DNA from: Haematococcus lacustris
Lineage: Eukaryota > Chlorophyta > Chlorophyceae > Chlamydomonadales > Haematococcaceae
Assembly (NCBI GenBank): GCA_030144725.1
Contig: JASKMD010000020.1
Location: 4,296,703 to 4,360,702, forward strand
Direction of reading: 5' to 3'
DNA: 64,000 nt
Shown in pieces: positions 35,250 to 47,358 of the stretch. Each line of letters starts with the position of its first letter. The first letter of the stretch is position 1. A model generated the notes under the pieces. The model was not told the origin of the DNA, made no database searches, and saw only the letters and a program-made list of their open reading frames with translations. Both the position numbers and the translations under genes were made by a program.

Positions 35250-37110
35250 GGCGGGGTTGTGTGTATTAAGAAACAACTTGGGCTCACCACAAGCCCGAGC
35301 GAGCCATTGCAGGAGGCAGGGCTGGGTTTACCGCAATTGTCCTCTGGCCCCCATCAGCATCAGTAAGATATATATGATCCTTCACGATACCTGCGAAGAC
35401 AGAATTCGCTAAGCTGAATCTAAGCCGGGACCCGCTTGCATTGAGCCCAGCCCCTCAAACCTGCTCCAGGTCCCTTGTGAGCTGTGCTTTCGTTGCCGGT
35501 ACACCCATTGCCGTCCATTTCTGTGTGTCGGGGCCACTATTCCGCTTCTACTTCGTGAACTCGGCCACCCACAGAGCACATAGCAAGTGCAGCTGGGGCA
35601 CAGCGGCACAGTTGAGCAACAATAGGCCTCTACGGAATGCACATGGACATATGAGTTTACCGCAGCAACAGCAGTGCTGCGTAACGTGCAGCGCTGCGTG
35701 ACGCGCAACCCTGCGGCAACAGCGAAACCTAGCGCGGTGCGGACATATGCAAGCATGCACCAGTATTCCATACACTCAACATATTCGCTGCAGAAGCTGG
35801 AAGCGGTGCAAGGCCTGTTGACGGCCTGTGTGACCAGTGTTTGCTTCTACCCTCTCATACGCATGTGCCTTACTATCTCCCTAATCTCCCGTGCCTTCAT
35901 GCTGCCACATGTCAAATGCTGGCCCTCGACCTGGGGTCAGTGCACATTTGTCATGCCAGCTCTAGGCTATAGCCCTGATCAGGCAATAGTGTAGGTGGTA
36001 GGCGCCCATGCCATGTGTGTGGGAGGTACTATATGCAGAACAAACATCACACCTAGTGAGGAGACCATGTTATGCCTTTGTGGTGGTACTTGTTGCCCGT
36101 TGGGCCGATGAGGAAGGTACTGAAAGCATTAACCTTGCTTTAGCCCCCCCCCCTTGCATAGAACCAGGACTATGGTCAGGCAAAGACAACAATGCCCCAG
36201 CCAAGGTGAGGACGCTTGCAAAAGTGTGCCTGTGGGTTCTGATGTGAGCTGCAAGCCTTTGTCTGCCAGTTGAAGGGGGCGGGCCACAAATGTCACAGTA
36301 TTGGTATCAATACTCTGCCCCTCAGTGCATAGCCTAGAATGCCTGGGGGCTTCAGGACAGCAAGCCCATCCCTGGCCAACAAGCAGGCTAGCGTTTCAGA
36401 CCAATTCAACACCCCAAGCCCAGTGTCACACGTTATCTGCTCACGGGCTGAGGACAGAAAAACAATGTATTCTCAGAGCCCCTGTGCTGGTATGCTTTAG
36501 GTGGCACTAGCACAGTGGTATGCGCATTAACGAAGCTGTGCTGGTATGTTGGTACCGATGGTACCGAATGATGGTACCGTATGATGGCTGGGGCTCCCTG
36601 GCTGGGGCTTCCTGCTTAGGCCAGTGACTGCTGTGTGCCGCCACGGTGGGTGCAGCTGTCAATCCACAATCCACAAGCATGGGCATGCTGTCAATCCACA
36701 AGCATGGGCATGCTGTCCAGCTGGTCAGTGAGGGTGAGCAGGTCGTCACCCCACTCTGAAGCAGGGTTGCTGGTGACCGGGCTTTGGAGGCCTAACAGAG
36801 ACGCAAGAGGGGCGACCTGCAAGCAGGCATCATGCATGCCAGAGCTTACAATGTCCTTCCTGGGTCGCTGGCAACTCGGGCATGCAACCAGCAGGCACAA
36901 CTGACAATAGAACAGAAGCTGCAAGTGCACTTGAGCCGAGGTAGAAGACAGTGGGTAGCTGGGGGGCTGGGTGGAGCGTCACATTGTATCATGTGCACCC
37001 ATTTAAGTGCATGACGGCTTAGATTGGGTTACCAGGCATGCCAAAGTCTAATGATAGGCAAGGCCAAGCAGCCATACCAGGGTGGCAGTTGTAACAGTGT
37101 GGAGCCACCA
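35250..37110. other. Intergenic; solo Fanzor 3' end
   Basis: Between kinase 2 and AUG6. A solo type-1 Fanzor 3' module lies at 35950-36037. Short motifs around 36090 (GCCCGTTGGGCCGATGAGGA) recur in diverged form near 26440. No gene is supported. Confidence 0.4.
35950..36037 (+). mobile_element. Solo type-1 Fanzor 3' module
   Basis: Matches the 3' end of the copy at 52.3-52.4 kb: ATAGCCCTGATCAGGCAATA, GTGTAGGTGGTAGGC and CCCATGCCATGTGTGTGGG, ending TATATGCAG at 36037. Confidence 0.75.
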
Positions 37111-40100
37111 TCACCATCGTGATACAATGCATTGCAGCTCGTGCCATTGCTTGGCACCAGTGCTATAGCTGGGAGGTTGGGATGCAGTACGCTTGTTGCC
37201 AGCCTGGCCGGCACTTGGCCTGTTATGAGGCGCCCAGCGTAGCAGTTCTGCCCACGCGCCCATCACCACCACAAGCTGGCTAGGGCATCTGACTCCCTGT
37301 CTCACCTTCTGGACTGGCATGTGGGCTTGGCCACAGCTGACGTGGTGCCCCTCCTGCCAAGTCCCCTGCCCCTCACGCCTCCAGCCTGGCTGCTCGCCAC
37401 CCTTGCACTCTGTGCTGCCTGCTTGCTGTAGGTCTTGGCTTGGGATGGAGAGGACAGGGACTCCATTGCGTGCCAGGGGCTGCTGCTCACCCTGCTGCCC
37501 TGCAGCACTTGCTGCGGGTATCGTTTCTGCGGGTGTGGATGCCACTGCTGCAGCCTGCTTGCTGGCCCGCCTCCGCTGAGCCTCCTGCAGTTCTAGCAGG
37601 AGGTGGGCCTGTTGCTGGGGCTGCAGCAGAGGCGGTCTGCCCATGCGGAGGTGGAGGGGCTTGCGCTGTGCAGTGCCCTCTGCAGCGCCCATTGTGGGAA
37701 TGGGAGATGGGGCAGTCCCTGCAAGAGGTGGCTGGCCTGCACTCTGAAGCTGAGTGCCAGGTAGCTGAACTGCGGGGTTAGGCACCAGTAGCATCCTGCT
37801 GCTGAGCCGAGCTGCGATGTCCTTGTGGCTGGCGCTGTCAGACTGCTGCTGCTGTTGGCTGGACGCCCTGGTTTGCAAGCCCTGCTCTGACTGTCCCAGC
37901 GCCTGTCCACTCTGCTGTTGTCCTGCAGGGCCAGCAGCAGGCACATGGGCTTGGAAGTGCAGGCTACGCAGCCACTGCGCCTGCTCCTCTTGCGCTTGCT
38001 CCTGGTCCAATGCCTCAGACAGGGATGCCAAAGACTGCAACAGAGGGCTGACTGGTATCATGCCAGCCCCCTGGCAGTTGCTGTCACCCGAGCCTGGCCC
38101 TCTGCTGCCTGCTGTTGCATGTGAGCCCTGTGGCACAGCCTCAGGGGAGCTGGAGCACGGCAGCTCTGGGCCAGGATCTGACGTGTCAGGACCATGCCTT
38201 GTTGTGCACGCTGAGGGTGCTCCTTGGATAACAGCAGGCAGGGAGGCTTCCTGGTTGGTGCTGCCCTTGCTTGCCTGGGCACCGCTTGAGTACCAGCCTG
38301 GCCCAGCTGCTGGCTGGTGTGCTGAGGCAAGAGTCACGGGACTGCCACACACGCTGGGTGGCACCACATGCGAGTGCCCCTGCCCTGAAGCACGGGCTGC
38401 AGGGGTAGCTAACAGCTTGGCTTGCCCGGTCAGCTCTGCAGCCAGCGCTGTGCTGCCCCATGCCTTGGCTGTCTGTTGCTGTGTGGCTGTGAGGGATTGG
38501 GACACAAGGCTAGGTGACTTGGCTGACACCAGGTTGGCTGACGTAGCAGGCTGGTGCAGCACCATTGGGGACAGTGGCCCCAGCTGTGACATTGGGCTGG
38601 GCAGCATGCTAGGTGGCAGGCATGACGCCCAGTTGGGAGCAGAAGACCGTACAGGTGTGGTAGCTCTGCTGTGTGCGCCATTGGGCTGCCCTCGCATGGA
38701 CACTGGCTGCTTCACTGTCCAGGGCTGATCACGGGATGGGCGGCAGCTGTGAGGGTGGTGCTGGATTGGCTGGCTTGCAGCTGAGGCCACACGCTGCTGG
38801 AGCTCGCGCAGCTGTGTATCTGCAGGGCACCACCCACAGTACAGACAGTGCTTCATGCTATCACTGTCAACAACTGTGCTTGCACAGAATGCATGTACAG
38901 AACGAACAGAATGATGTCCAGCAGAGATGTCCCTTCAGACTCCACAATTTCCTGGACAGGAATGTGGACTACTTGGCAGAAAGTAGAATGCTTGCACAAC
39001 AGGCTGCAACCAAGGTGCCGGTCAGCGGTTAATGCGGGAGGATAAGCCAAGTGTGAGACGCCTCATGTCCTCACCTAGCAGGGTGAGCTGTGATGTCAAC
39101 GTGGAGCGCAAGGTGGCCAGGTCACGTACTCCGGAGTCATGGATGCGAAGCTGGGTGGCCAGCAGGGCAGCATGGCTGGAAGCGTCAGAGGCTGGGCCCA
39201 TCAACGGGGCCACCCCAGGAGTGAGGGATGCCACGGCTTGGCTGTTGCTAGGCCTGCCTGCCAGCGCAGCCACATGCGGCACAGCTGCCTCCAGCCCACT
39301 GACCCAGTCTGACAGCAGAGTGGGGATGTCCACAGTCTGCTGCACTAGGGCTTCTGGCGCCCTAGCCCATGCAGCTGCTCCACTGCTGGCTGTGGCAACA
39401 GAGCTAGATGGGTCTGATCTGAGCCGGGCGAGTGCTGCTCCATCGATGGCATTAGGATGCAGGGCCGCCCCAACCGCGCTGCCAGCAAGCTGCTGCAGCT
39501 GGCCGTACTGCTGCAGGTGGGTGTCAAGGCTTTCCAGTGCCTTGCATGCAGCAGTTGCTGGGGGTTCCAGGCAGGGTGCTTGAGGAAGAAGACCAGCTTG
39601 CACTGTTGGACAGCTGGGGTGTGCGTTTGGATAACCAAGGCTTTGGTTCTCTAGGCAGAAACCCAGCCAGGAGGCAGGGTTTGCACTCAGTTGGGTTGGC
39701 TGCACAGCTGATGTGTCCAGTGATTGGAACACGCTCATTGTGGAGGGGTCCTGCTTGGCAGTAGCATTCCCACATAAGTGTGAGTTGAGTGCAGGCGCAA
39801 ACATGCAGGTGGTGCTTTCCATGGGAGCAATGTGATGGTGGGTAGGCTGGGCAGTCCATGTGCAGTCTCACCAGCTTTTGCTGAAGCTGCTGATGTGTGC
39901 TGCGCAGAGCGTAGTACTGTTCTTGCAACTCACGAGCGAACCTTTCACACTGCCTCTGCGCAAACAAGAGTGCACGGCCGTTGCCACAGAATGCTGACAG
40001 TCCATGCAGACCATCCTTGCCTTCACAGTGCAAAGGCCGCCAGTAGTACCATCATGTTGTGGCAGCAGGTGCAATGCTCATGAACCCACCTGTTGGTCTG

Positions 40101-41003
40101 CTGCCTGTTTGCTGAGGCTAATGAATCTCTGAGATTCTTGCAGGACCCCCACGCCTGCCAATGATGCTAGGACACCAGAAGGTAGCTCTGCCATGAGGCG
40201 GTTATCCTGCACATAAGTGCTGGGCAGCCCCATGTAAGTCCTGCCAACACGCAAATCCAACAAGGGTGTCATACCTTTTCAGCAGGAAAGCGCAGCTGCC
40301 ATGCTTTCGAGCCTACTGGGTCCAGACGCTGGTACTCCAGGTAGAGAGCCAATGTGGACAGCTCTAACAGGGTGCTGACAACCCTGCACCAAATACATCA
40401 AAAGCAATCACATAAGCTCACCACGCTCGTCTGTGCTCGCCATTGACAACCACTACACCACATCCAAGCACGACCAAACTCCTTACCTGTGTCCTGTAGC
40501 AGAGCGCAGTTGAGATGCTGTCATTATGCCCACTGTGTCAAGGTGGTACTTCTCCTTCAGATCCTTGAACCAATCAGTGATTTTCTGCAGGAGCAAGTGT
40601 GCACCATGTCGACTACAGGAAGCTACAGTCTTGCCATGGCCTACACCGTTACAACGTGCCTGGTTGAACTCCTTGCTCTGGTTTTTGTCGTTGACCGGCC
40701 ATAAGGCCTTGAACTCCTGTTGACCAAGTACACGTGTGGGTAGAGGAGCGCTGCTGCGCTACCGTTGAAAGCCATCCCTACCTTAACGGTCTTAAGCTCG
40801 CCCGCGATAGAACTGTGAAGCTGGTACAGCACAACCTCAAGCCCCTTTGGGTAAGGCTTACGAAAGCATTGGCGGGTGAGCTCTACACCGTACTTAGCTG
40901 ACCCGGCGTGCACTCCCAGGAGGCACAAGTTCAGATGTAGCTGCTGCTCGTCTGCCGTGCATCCAGCATCGGACCCACTAGGGAGCCCGGATGGCCGATG
41001 CAT
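37111..41003 (-). CDS. AUG6: Augmin complex subunit 6 (HAUS6/AUG6-like)
   Basis: Augmin recruits gamma-tubulin to existing microtubules for branching nucleation in the spindle. Exons (minus): 41003-40782, 40716-40660, 40584-40487, 40383-40275, 40206-40090, 39955-39872, about 39750-39075, 38819-37111; phases fit, about 1023 residues. The N-terminal 200 residues follow the HAUS6 N-domain pattern: LHLNLCLLGVH, CFRKPYPKGLEVVLYQLHS, FKALWPVNDKNQSKEFNQ, KITDWFKDLKEKY, VVSTLLELSTLALYLEYQ. A short coiled-coil-like exon (RQCERFARELQEQYYALRST) follows, then a long low-complexity Gln/Ser/Ala tail. Exon 2 appears to end at a GC donor (40659). The exon 7 acceptor is one of several in-frame choices. The low-complexity tail could hide further introns. 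The gene shares its promoter with the PRC-barrel gene. Confidence 0.8.
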
Positions 41004-41332
41004 GCCCAAGGTACACAGCAAGTCGTGCTAGGCGCAGCTGCCAACTTACAAAATTTTGTATCCAGTTTGGAATGCTAGTTTTGTTTCATTTCCGGGGAGT
41101 GCGTGCGACGTGACAAAAGTGAGTGGCCTTCTCTAATTGCGAGCCTAGCTCTTTACATATTGTGAACCAAGCTCTTCTGTTCACTCCATTGTGACAGCAC
41201 TGGAACAGTCCCAGGGGTGCATAGTCCATGCTGAAGGTATTATGTGGCTGAGAAGATCATGCAGGGTCGTGAGAAGAGTGTCGGTCTGTTTCTGTATATA
41301 TAGATTAGCATCCATGTGAAACATTTCAGCCC
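41004..41332. promoter_or_regulatory. Divergent promoter between AUG6 and PRC-barrel gene
   Basis: 329 bp separate two start codons pointing away from each other. TATATATAG at 41295-41303, about 30 bp before the plus-strand ATG, is a TATA-like element; with so short a leader it may lie inside the 5' UTR. Confidence 0.5.
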
Positions 41333-44269
41333 ATGTCTCCGCCTAGATGTTCCGCAACCGAATCGTATCAGAGTCCAGCGATGCTGCCTGCCAGGGGCAC
41401 CAAGGTCCAGCATGGTCGCACTGGTGCCGGACAAGAGATTCATGCCCCACGGCTAGCCTGCCGGCCACGGCGAACATGTTTGCACGTAGCCTGCAGTCAA
41501 GCAGGCACCCCGCAGTCATACTCAGCGCGGCCGTTGCAGTATGAGCAGCCGGAGCCGCAGCCCCCGTCAGCACTCGCCAGGCGTCCCAGCACGGCCCTGC
41601 AGGCTTCACAGCCTATGTCTCCAGTGCTGGTAGACCTGTCTCAAGTCGTAGGCAAACAGGTCATTACTCGGACCACAGGCCGTAACTTAGGGGTGGTTGG
41701 CGGCCTCTGGGTAGACCCCGTCAGGCTGCAAGTGCTGTCCGTGGACCTCGATGACAAGAAGGGCGTGGGCAGCAAGCAAATAGCAAACTTCCCCCTAGCT
41801 CGCCTAGAGCAGATTGGCGACGTGGTGCTTGTTCACGATGACAAAGTGTTATACGAGCCAGCTCTAGACGGGCGGTTCGGCTACTACATGCTGCCTGGGT
41901 TGGAGGTCCGCACTCGGTCAGGAGAATACCTGGGAAAGGTGAGGTCAATTCTGTGCTCCCAATGACCTGTGTCACGAGCTTCCAAGCCCTGAGGAATGGT
42001 TCTTGTAGTGCCCTGCAACCCACACCCATGTGGAGCACCATTTCATCATGCCTGCACTCCTGCAAGCTGTTGTCCAAGCTTTTCAGCAGTTGGGCGTTTA
42101 ACAACGGCTGCAGTGCTGCGCCCACTGCCACAGGTGCGGGACTTCTCATTCAGCCCAGACAATGGTGCCCTAGCCCGCATCATTTACGATGATTTTGGGC
42201 TGGCCTTCCTGCCTTCTGCCTTCTTCGACACCTTCAGCTTGACTATTGGGGATGTGGTGAACGTGGGGGTTGGCGGGCTAGTGGTGTCTGACCAGGCTCG
42301 TTATAACGAGCAGCGTGAGAGTTCTGGCGTGTTTGCCGCTATACCTTCCCTGCTGAGGTAAGGCTAAGTCAGGTGACGCACGACACATGAGTACAAGACA
42401 TGGTTGTGTTGCTGCTGCACAGCAGTGTGCAATTGACAGCTCATCAGAAGCTGTCGAAACAGCGCGGTGAAATAGCTGGCTTAGGTCCAGAGGCAGGGCC
42501 ACACAATGCCCAGCAGGGGTATAGACCATGGATCCTGGTGTCACATCATAAGCACACCATGCTGAGAGGGGCTGCTTGGAGGTATGTCATGGTGCTGCTA
42601 TGAGACACGTACTATCCCTCTGCTTTTGAGGCATTGCACAACTCTTGCCAATGTGTCCAGACTTGCCAAGATTCCTCAGATAAGCATCATGAGATGGCGA
42701 GGGAGGCTTGCAGCTTTGACCACAGCGCCTCTTTGGCTGTCTGCCTGTAGGACACTGACCACTGGCAGCACCAGGACCGTCGCAGCCCTGACTGACGGCT
42801 ATCGAGGCGGCGAGGCTGGCAGCAGCGTGGCCGGCTACCTCCCGCAGGGCTACAGCTTTGAGCAGTGGGAGGCAGACGTGCGGCGTTGGGAGCAGGAGAC
42901 AGGCATGTCATATGAGCAATACACCCGCATGCAAGCCGGCCAAGGCGCAGTACAACAGCAGCAGTTAGGGCAGGGAAGGCAGCGAGCCCAGGCTGCCCTC
43001 CCGCCCGGCCAAGACATAGGATTCCAGCCTGGCCAGGGCAGGGGACAGCAGGCACAGCAGGCTGGAGCACGCTATGCGCAGCCCCAGTATGGCTACGCCG
43101 GGAGCCCACAGCAGCAGCAGCAGCCACAGTTGATGGCGCCCCAAGCACAGCAGAGGCAACCTGTCACACAGCCTAGCTTTACCCAGCCCAGCATGCCAGG
43201 TGCTGGGATGCCTGGGCAGCGGTACAGCCCTGGGCCCCAGCAGCTGCAGCAGCAGCCACAGCAGCTGTACAGCCAGTATGGCATGCCGAACCAGCAGTGG
43301 CAGCAGCCCCCTGTGCCAAGCACCGCACTCCAGCAGCAGCAGCAGTCACCTCAAAGCCTGGCTCCCCAGCCACCTCAGCAGCAAGCCATGCAGCAGGCGC
43401 CCTACCAGCAGCAGCAGCAGCCCACTCAGCCCTACCAGCAGCAGCCTCAGGCTCAGGGGCAGCCAGGGGTGCGGGGCAGGCAGGCTCCTGTTGACCCCAG
43501 GGTGCGGCCAGGTGCCATGCAGTCCACGCTTCCTGTAGGTCCAGATCCGCGTGCCCCGCCATACCAGCAGCAGCCCATGCCCTCATCACAGCAACAGCTG
43601 CAGCAGCAACGACCGCCAGCCCTACAGCAGCAGCAGCCAGGAGCGACAGCGACAGGGGACATGCCTGCTGGCCAGGCCCAGCAGCAGGCAGGGGTCGCAT
43701 TGCCTGCGGTTGGGCAGGCGGGTTCATCTCGGGGGGCCGCAGGCTTCAGTGGGGTAGCCCCATCCTACTGGCCTGCGCAACAGACAGCGCAGGCACAGCC
43801 ACTGGCCCCTCAGCCAGGGCAGCAACCCTCTGCTGGCATCCAAGGACAGGGCGCACCACAGCAGCGCCAGCAGCAGCAGCAGCAGCCAAGCGTGTACACC
43901 CAGCCACTTCCTGGTCAGCAGCAGCAGCAGCAGCAGCGGTCGGCAGCGGAGTATGGCCCAGGGCCAAGCAACGTGTCAGGTGAGCAGCTGCCACAACCCA
44001 CTGGCAGCCAAGGCAGACAGGCAGCAGCTAATGAAAACACCACTGGGCCTTATCCTGACCAGCGAGCTGCAGCTGCAGGGCCACAGTCGGGCAGCGAGTG
44101 GCGGGGGTCTGGTGCTGGGGCAGGGGGTGGTAATGGTGGCAGCGTGGGCCAGGTGAGTAGGTCTGTGGAGGGCGTGCCAGCTGGGGTGGCCGGGTCTGGG
44201 ATAGCAGTGGCGGCAGACAGCCAGTCAGGTCCTGGCTGGCAGTACTCAGGCAAGAGTCTGGGGCGATGA
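41333..44269 (+). CDS. Plastid PRC-barrel protein with Gln/Pro-rich tail
   Basis: Three exons: 41333-41938, 42134-42357, 42751-44269; phases fit, about 782 residues. Residues 1-90 resemble a transit peptide (basic, Ser/Ala-rich). Two PRC-barrel-like units follow: LVDLSQVVGKQVITRTTGRN with GGLWVDPVRLQVLSVDLDD (about 95-185), then RTRSGEYLGKVRDFSFSPD with IIYDDFGLAFLPSAFFDTFS (about 190-255). PRC barrels are small beta domains in RNA maturation and photosynthetic proteins. After YSFEQWEADVRRWEQETGMS the remaining 430 residues are Gln/Pro/Gly-rich and probably disordered. Plastid proteins of this type exist in green algae, but I cannot name the orthologue. Confidence 0.85.
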
Positions 44270-44850
44270 TGACAGGGCGGGCAAGGAAATGCTGCTGCCA
44301 GTACCCCTTCCTGCCCCATGGGTGTTGAGCGACTGTGCGATGGTCAAACCAGATGTGACAGGTGTGGCGTTCTTTATGCTTGCAAGTGCTGCTCATAAGA
44401 CACTCCATCGATTCCATGTTAGGAAAGCTGGTGTTTGGGTGGGAGTGAGCTAGACGCAGTCCTGCAGCGGTTGTGTTGGTGTGTTGCGTGTGGTGACCTG
44501 GCATTTATGTTTGGTTGCGTGAGTGGACATGTGAATGCATGGCAGCAACTAGTCATGAGATGATGTCATGCATGAGGTGTCCAACCCATCTGTATACTAG
44601 CTGGGAAACAACAGAGGCAGCTCATAGCCTCTCCACATGCATGCATGCAGTCAACCGTATAGCCGATGACACTCGATTAGAGAAGCAGCCGTCACGGCTT
44701 CCTACAGTAGTGATGTCAGTTATGCATGAACAAATTAGGCCAGTTTCGTTGGGCAAGCATGGGTAGCATGGGAGCATGACGGACTTCATCTTTGTTGCAT
44801 GGTTGGAAACGCTGAGTTGAGCAGTGCGTCCCACACGCGGTACATGAAAG
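44270..44850. other. Intergenic region
   Basis: 3' flank of the PRC-barrel gene and promoter of the hydroxylase gene. No further gene seen. Confidence 0.5.
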
Positions 44851-47301
44851 ATGGACGTGAGCAGCCTGGCGACGCTGCCGGACAGCGTGAAAAGGCGCAT
44901 CTTAATGATGATGGAGAGCGGCTTGCCTGGCGCTCCGGTCCCAACTGTGCGCGCAAGCCACGCTGTCTCCCAGCCACCTGCAGCACTTGAGCCGAGCACT
45001 GTCGCATTCCCGCTCCCCTCTCTGGGTTCTGGAGGCTTTGTCGTCATTGATATCGTGCTTACCACCGCGCAACTCGAGGTACAACCTTGGACTTTTGAGG
45101 GACCTTGTGCGGGCACCTGGCTCCACTTCGCACCTCCTGGGATCGTAGGCCGCTCGCTGCGATGCTAAAGCCGCCCTGGCCGAGAAGCAGCGCGCTGCAG
45201 GCATGGGGGGCAGCCTGCTAGTCTGGGCCGATGGCAGCGCGCGAGGGGACATCGCACGCTGGCTGCATGCAAGCACCGAGCAGGCTGCAGGGCGGCAGGG
45301 CCTGCTGCACGTGCTGCACCTACTGCAGGGGGTGCGCCAGCAGCTGCTGGGGCAGGGGTGAGGAAGGAAGGGAGCGACGGGAGTAGGGTAGCCAGGGTAA
45401 GGGACACAACACCCCCAGAATGCGGTGGGTTGCTGGCCCTGGCCCCGGTCCCCACCTACCAGCACCTACCAGACCACACCAGCCTGCCAAACAGCCGCAC
45501 ATCCGACACCCCATCTTTTCCCTATTGCTCCACCTGACACGTTAAGTCGCACCGGGCCCTGCTGCCGTGCCTGCCCTCTGCCATGGACACCACGACAGCA
45601 GGGACAACAGCAGCACCCCTGCTTGCCCTCTCAGGCTGGAGGTGGCTGGGCAAGTGACCTTCCAGCTGGCCTGCTACCCGGGCAACGGCGCTCGCTATGT
45701 TCGCCACCGCGACCGGTCTGCCAGCGCGCCCAGCCGCCGCGTCACCGCCATCCTGTACCTCAACCAGCCTCACTGGCCTGCTAGCACATGGGGGGGCCAG
45801 TTGGCTGTGTACCAGGTGCCATACTTGGTGGCAAGCCCTGGCCCTGACCCTGGCCCTGGCCTTGGCCCTGGCCCTGGCCCTGGCCCTGGCCCTGGCCCTG
45901 GCCCTGGCCCTGGCGCCGAGTTGTGTCCACCTGAGCTGGACGAACCTGTCACCCTGGTCACTCCTCATGGAGGTCGGTTGGTCATTTTTGACAGTGCCAT
46001 GGAGCATGAGGTGTTGCCCACCTCTCACGAACGGTGGGTGCATGGGACAAGTGCATGATGGTCCATGCATGACAAGGGTGCAAGGTCGGGACATTGGGCA
46101 TGGTGGGTTGCACCCAAGGACTCCCAGAGCAGGTGCAGGTTAGCGACGCCGGCACAGGCAGGTCAGTAGGCGATCATGCAAGCATGTCTGCCTGCCGCCC
46201 GCCCGCCCGCCCGCCCGCCAGCCCGCCCATCCACCCACCCGCCCGCCTCTCATCCCTCCGTGCTTGCTTGCCTGCTCCTGCCTCCCCAGGTGGGCGGTTA
46301 CTGCCTGGTTCCACCTCCCCCCTGCTGCTTCCTCGCACCGACCTGCTCCCTCCCCCACCTCCCCCGCCTCAACCCTTGCTCAGCCACAACCGCTGAGCCC
46401 GCCCACAGCCAGCCTGGCAGGTACCGACCCACCTCCCAGCGCTAAAGAGCTCATGGCAGCAGCAGTTGCAGCAGTGGCAGCAGGAGCAGCAGCAGCAGCA
46501 GCAGCATCTGCCCCGACACAAACCTCAGTGGCAGGCTGCCAGGCTGTCAGGGCGACACCCAACCAGCCACGAGCTGTACAGTCAGCTGCTTACCCCCCGG
46601 CTGCTGCCTCACCCCTGCTGCTCAGCCCCACCTCTAGGGGTGCAGAGTCCCCTGGGGGGCAGGGACCTCCTCCGCTGTGCCTGGCCCCCCACCCCCCTCC
46701 CCCCCCACCCCTTACCCAACCCTGGAAGTGCGGCAGGCATCAGAGGAGGGGCTGTTGCTGCAGCGCCCCCAACCACCATTCCCCCAGCAGCCGTCATCAT
46801 CGGCTAGCCCGCCACGCATCTTTGTGTCGGTGGCCTGCTTCCGTGACCCTGAGTGCTGCTGGACTGTGGCTGACCTGCTGGAGCAGGCGGAGCTGCCACA
46901 CCGCGTGTTTGTAGGCATTGTGTGGCAGGTGGGGGCGAGGGGGAGGGGGAGGGGGAGGGGGAGGGGGAGGGGGAGGGGGAGGGGGAGGGGGAGGGGGAGG
47001 GGAGGGGGAGGGGGAGGGGGAGGGGGAGGGGGAGGGGGATCGTCAGGTCTCACCAGGATTAGAGCTGGGACATTCGCCTCGCCTCGTCCAGTCACATCCT
47101 TTGGAGGGGAAGCTGCAGCTGCGACACACAGCTGTGACCTGGCTGCTGGCTGAAGGAGAAGTGAGAGGGTGACTGGCCGCTGTCTCACCTGATCTGGTGT
47201 CTGGGCTGCAGGTGGACCCTGTCGAGGATGCAGGCTTTGTACGCATAGCCAAAACTGGCAACACCCAGCACAGGGCCTGGTGGCTGGAGCATGTCAGGGA
47301 G
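44851..47301 (+). CDS. HIF-type prolyl 4-hydroxylase, apparently fused to Gnt1-like GlcNAc-transferase (partial)
   Basis: Exons: 44851-45078, 45149-45357, 45635-46033, 46290-46420, 46663-46928, 47212-47301, then lost at the gap. Exons 1-4 encode a 2-oxoglutarate/Fe(II) dioxygenase of the PHD/PhyA class: DGSARGDIARWL, iron ligands in YVRHRDRS (HxD) and MEHEV, and the 2OG arginine nine residues after the distal His (SHERWAVTAWFH), as in EGLN/PHD enzymes. A Gly-Pro repeat interrupts the domain. Exon 5 is phase-compatible with the 46421 donor and reads RIFVSVACFRDPEC, then VFVGIVWQ, the start of a PF11397-type GlcNAc-transferase such as Skp1 Gnt1. In Dictyostelium and Toxoplasma these two enzymes act in succession on Skp1. 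Exon 4's donor and exon 5's acceptor are inferred, so two adjacent genes remain possible. Confidence 0.8.
45841..45914. repeat. (CCTGGC)n inside the hydroxylase frame
   Basis: About 12 hexamers encode Gly-Pro repeats in an otherwise conserved catalytic domain. No acceptor is apparent nearby, so it seems to be translated. Confidence 0.9.
46938..47039. repeat. (GGGGGA)n in intron of transferase part
   Basis: About 17 hexamer units just after the donor at 46929. Confidence 0.97.
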
Positions 47302-47358
47302 GTACGGCTGGGAAAGTCCAAAAGCTTCAGCAGTGTCGTGAGAAAGAAAGAAAGGAAG

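Noticed and set aside
37817..38728. 303-codon plus-strand frame opposite the last AUG6 exon
   Set aside because: Cys/Leu-rich antisense shadow of Gln/Ser/Ala-rich coding sequence.
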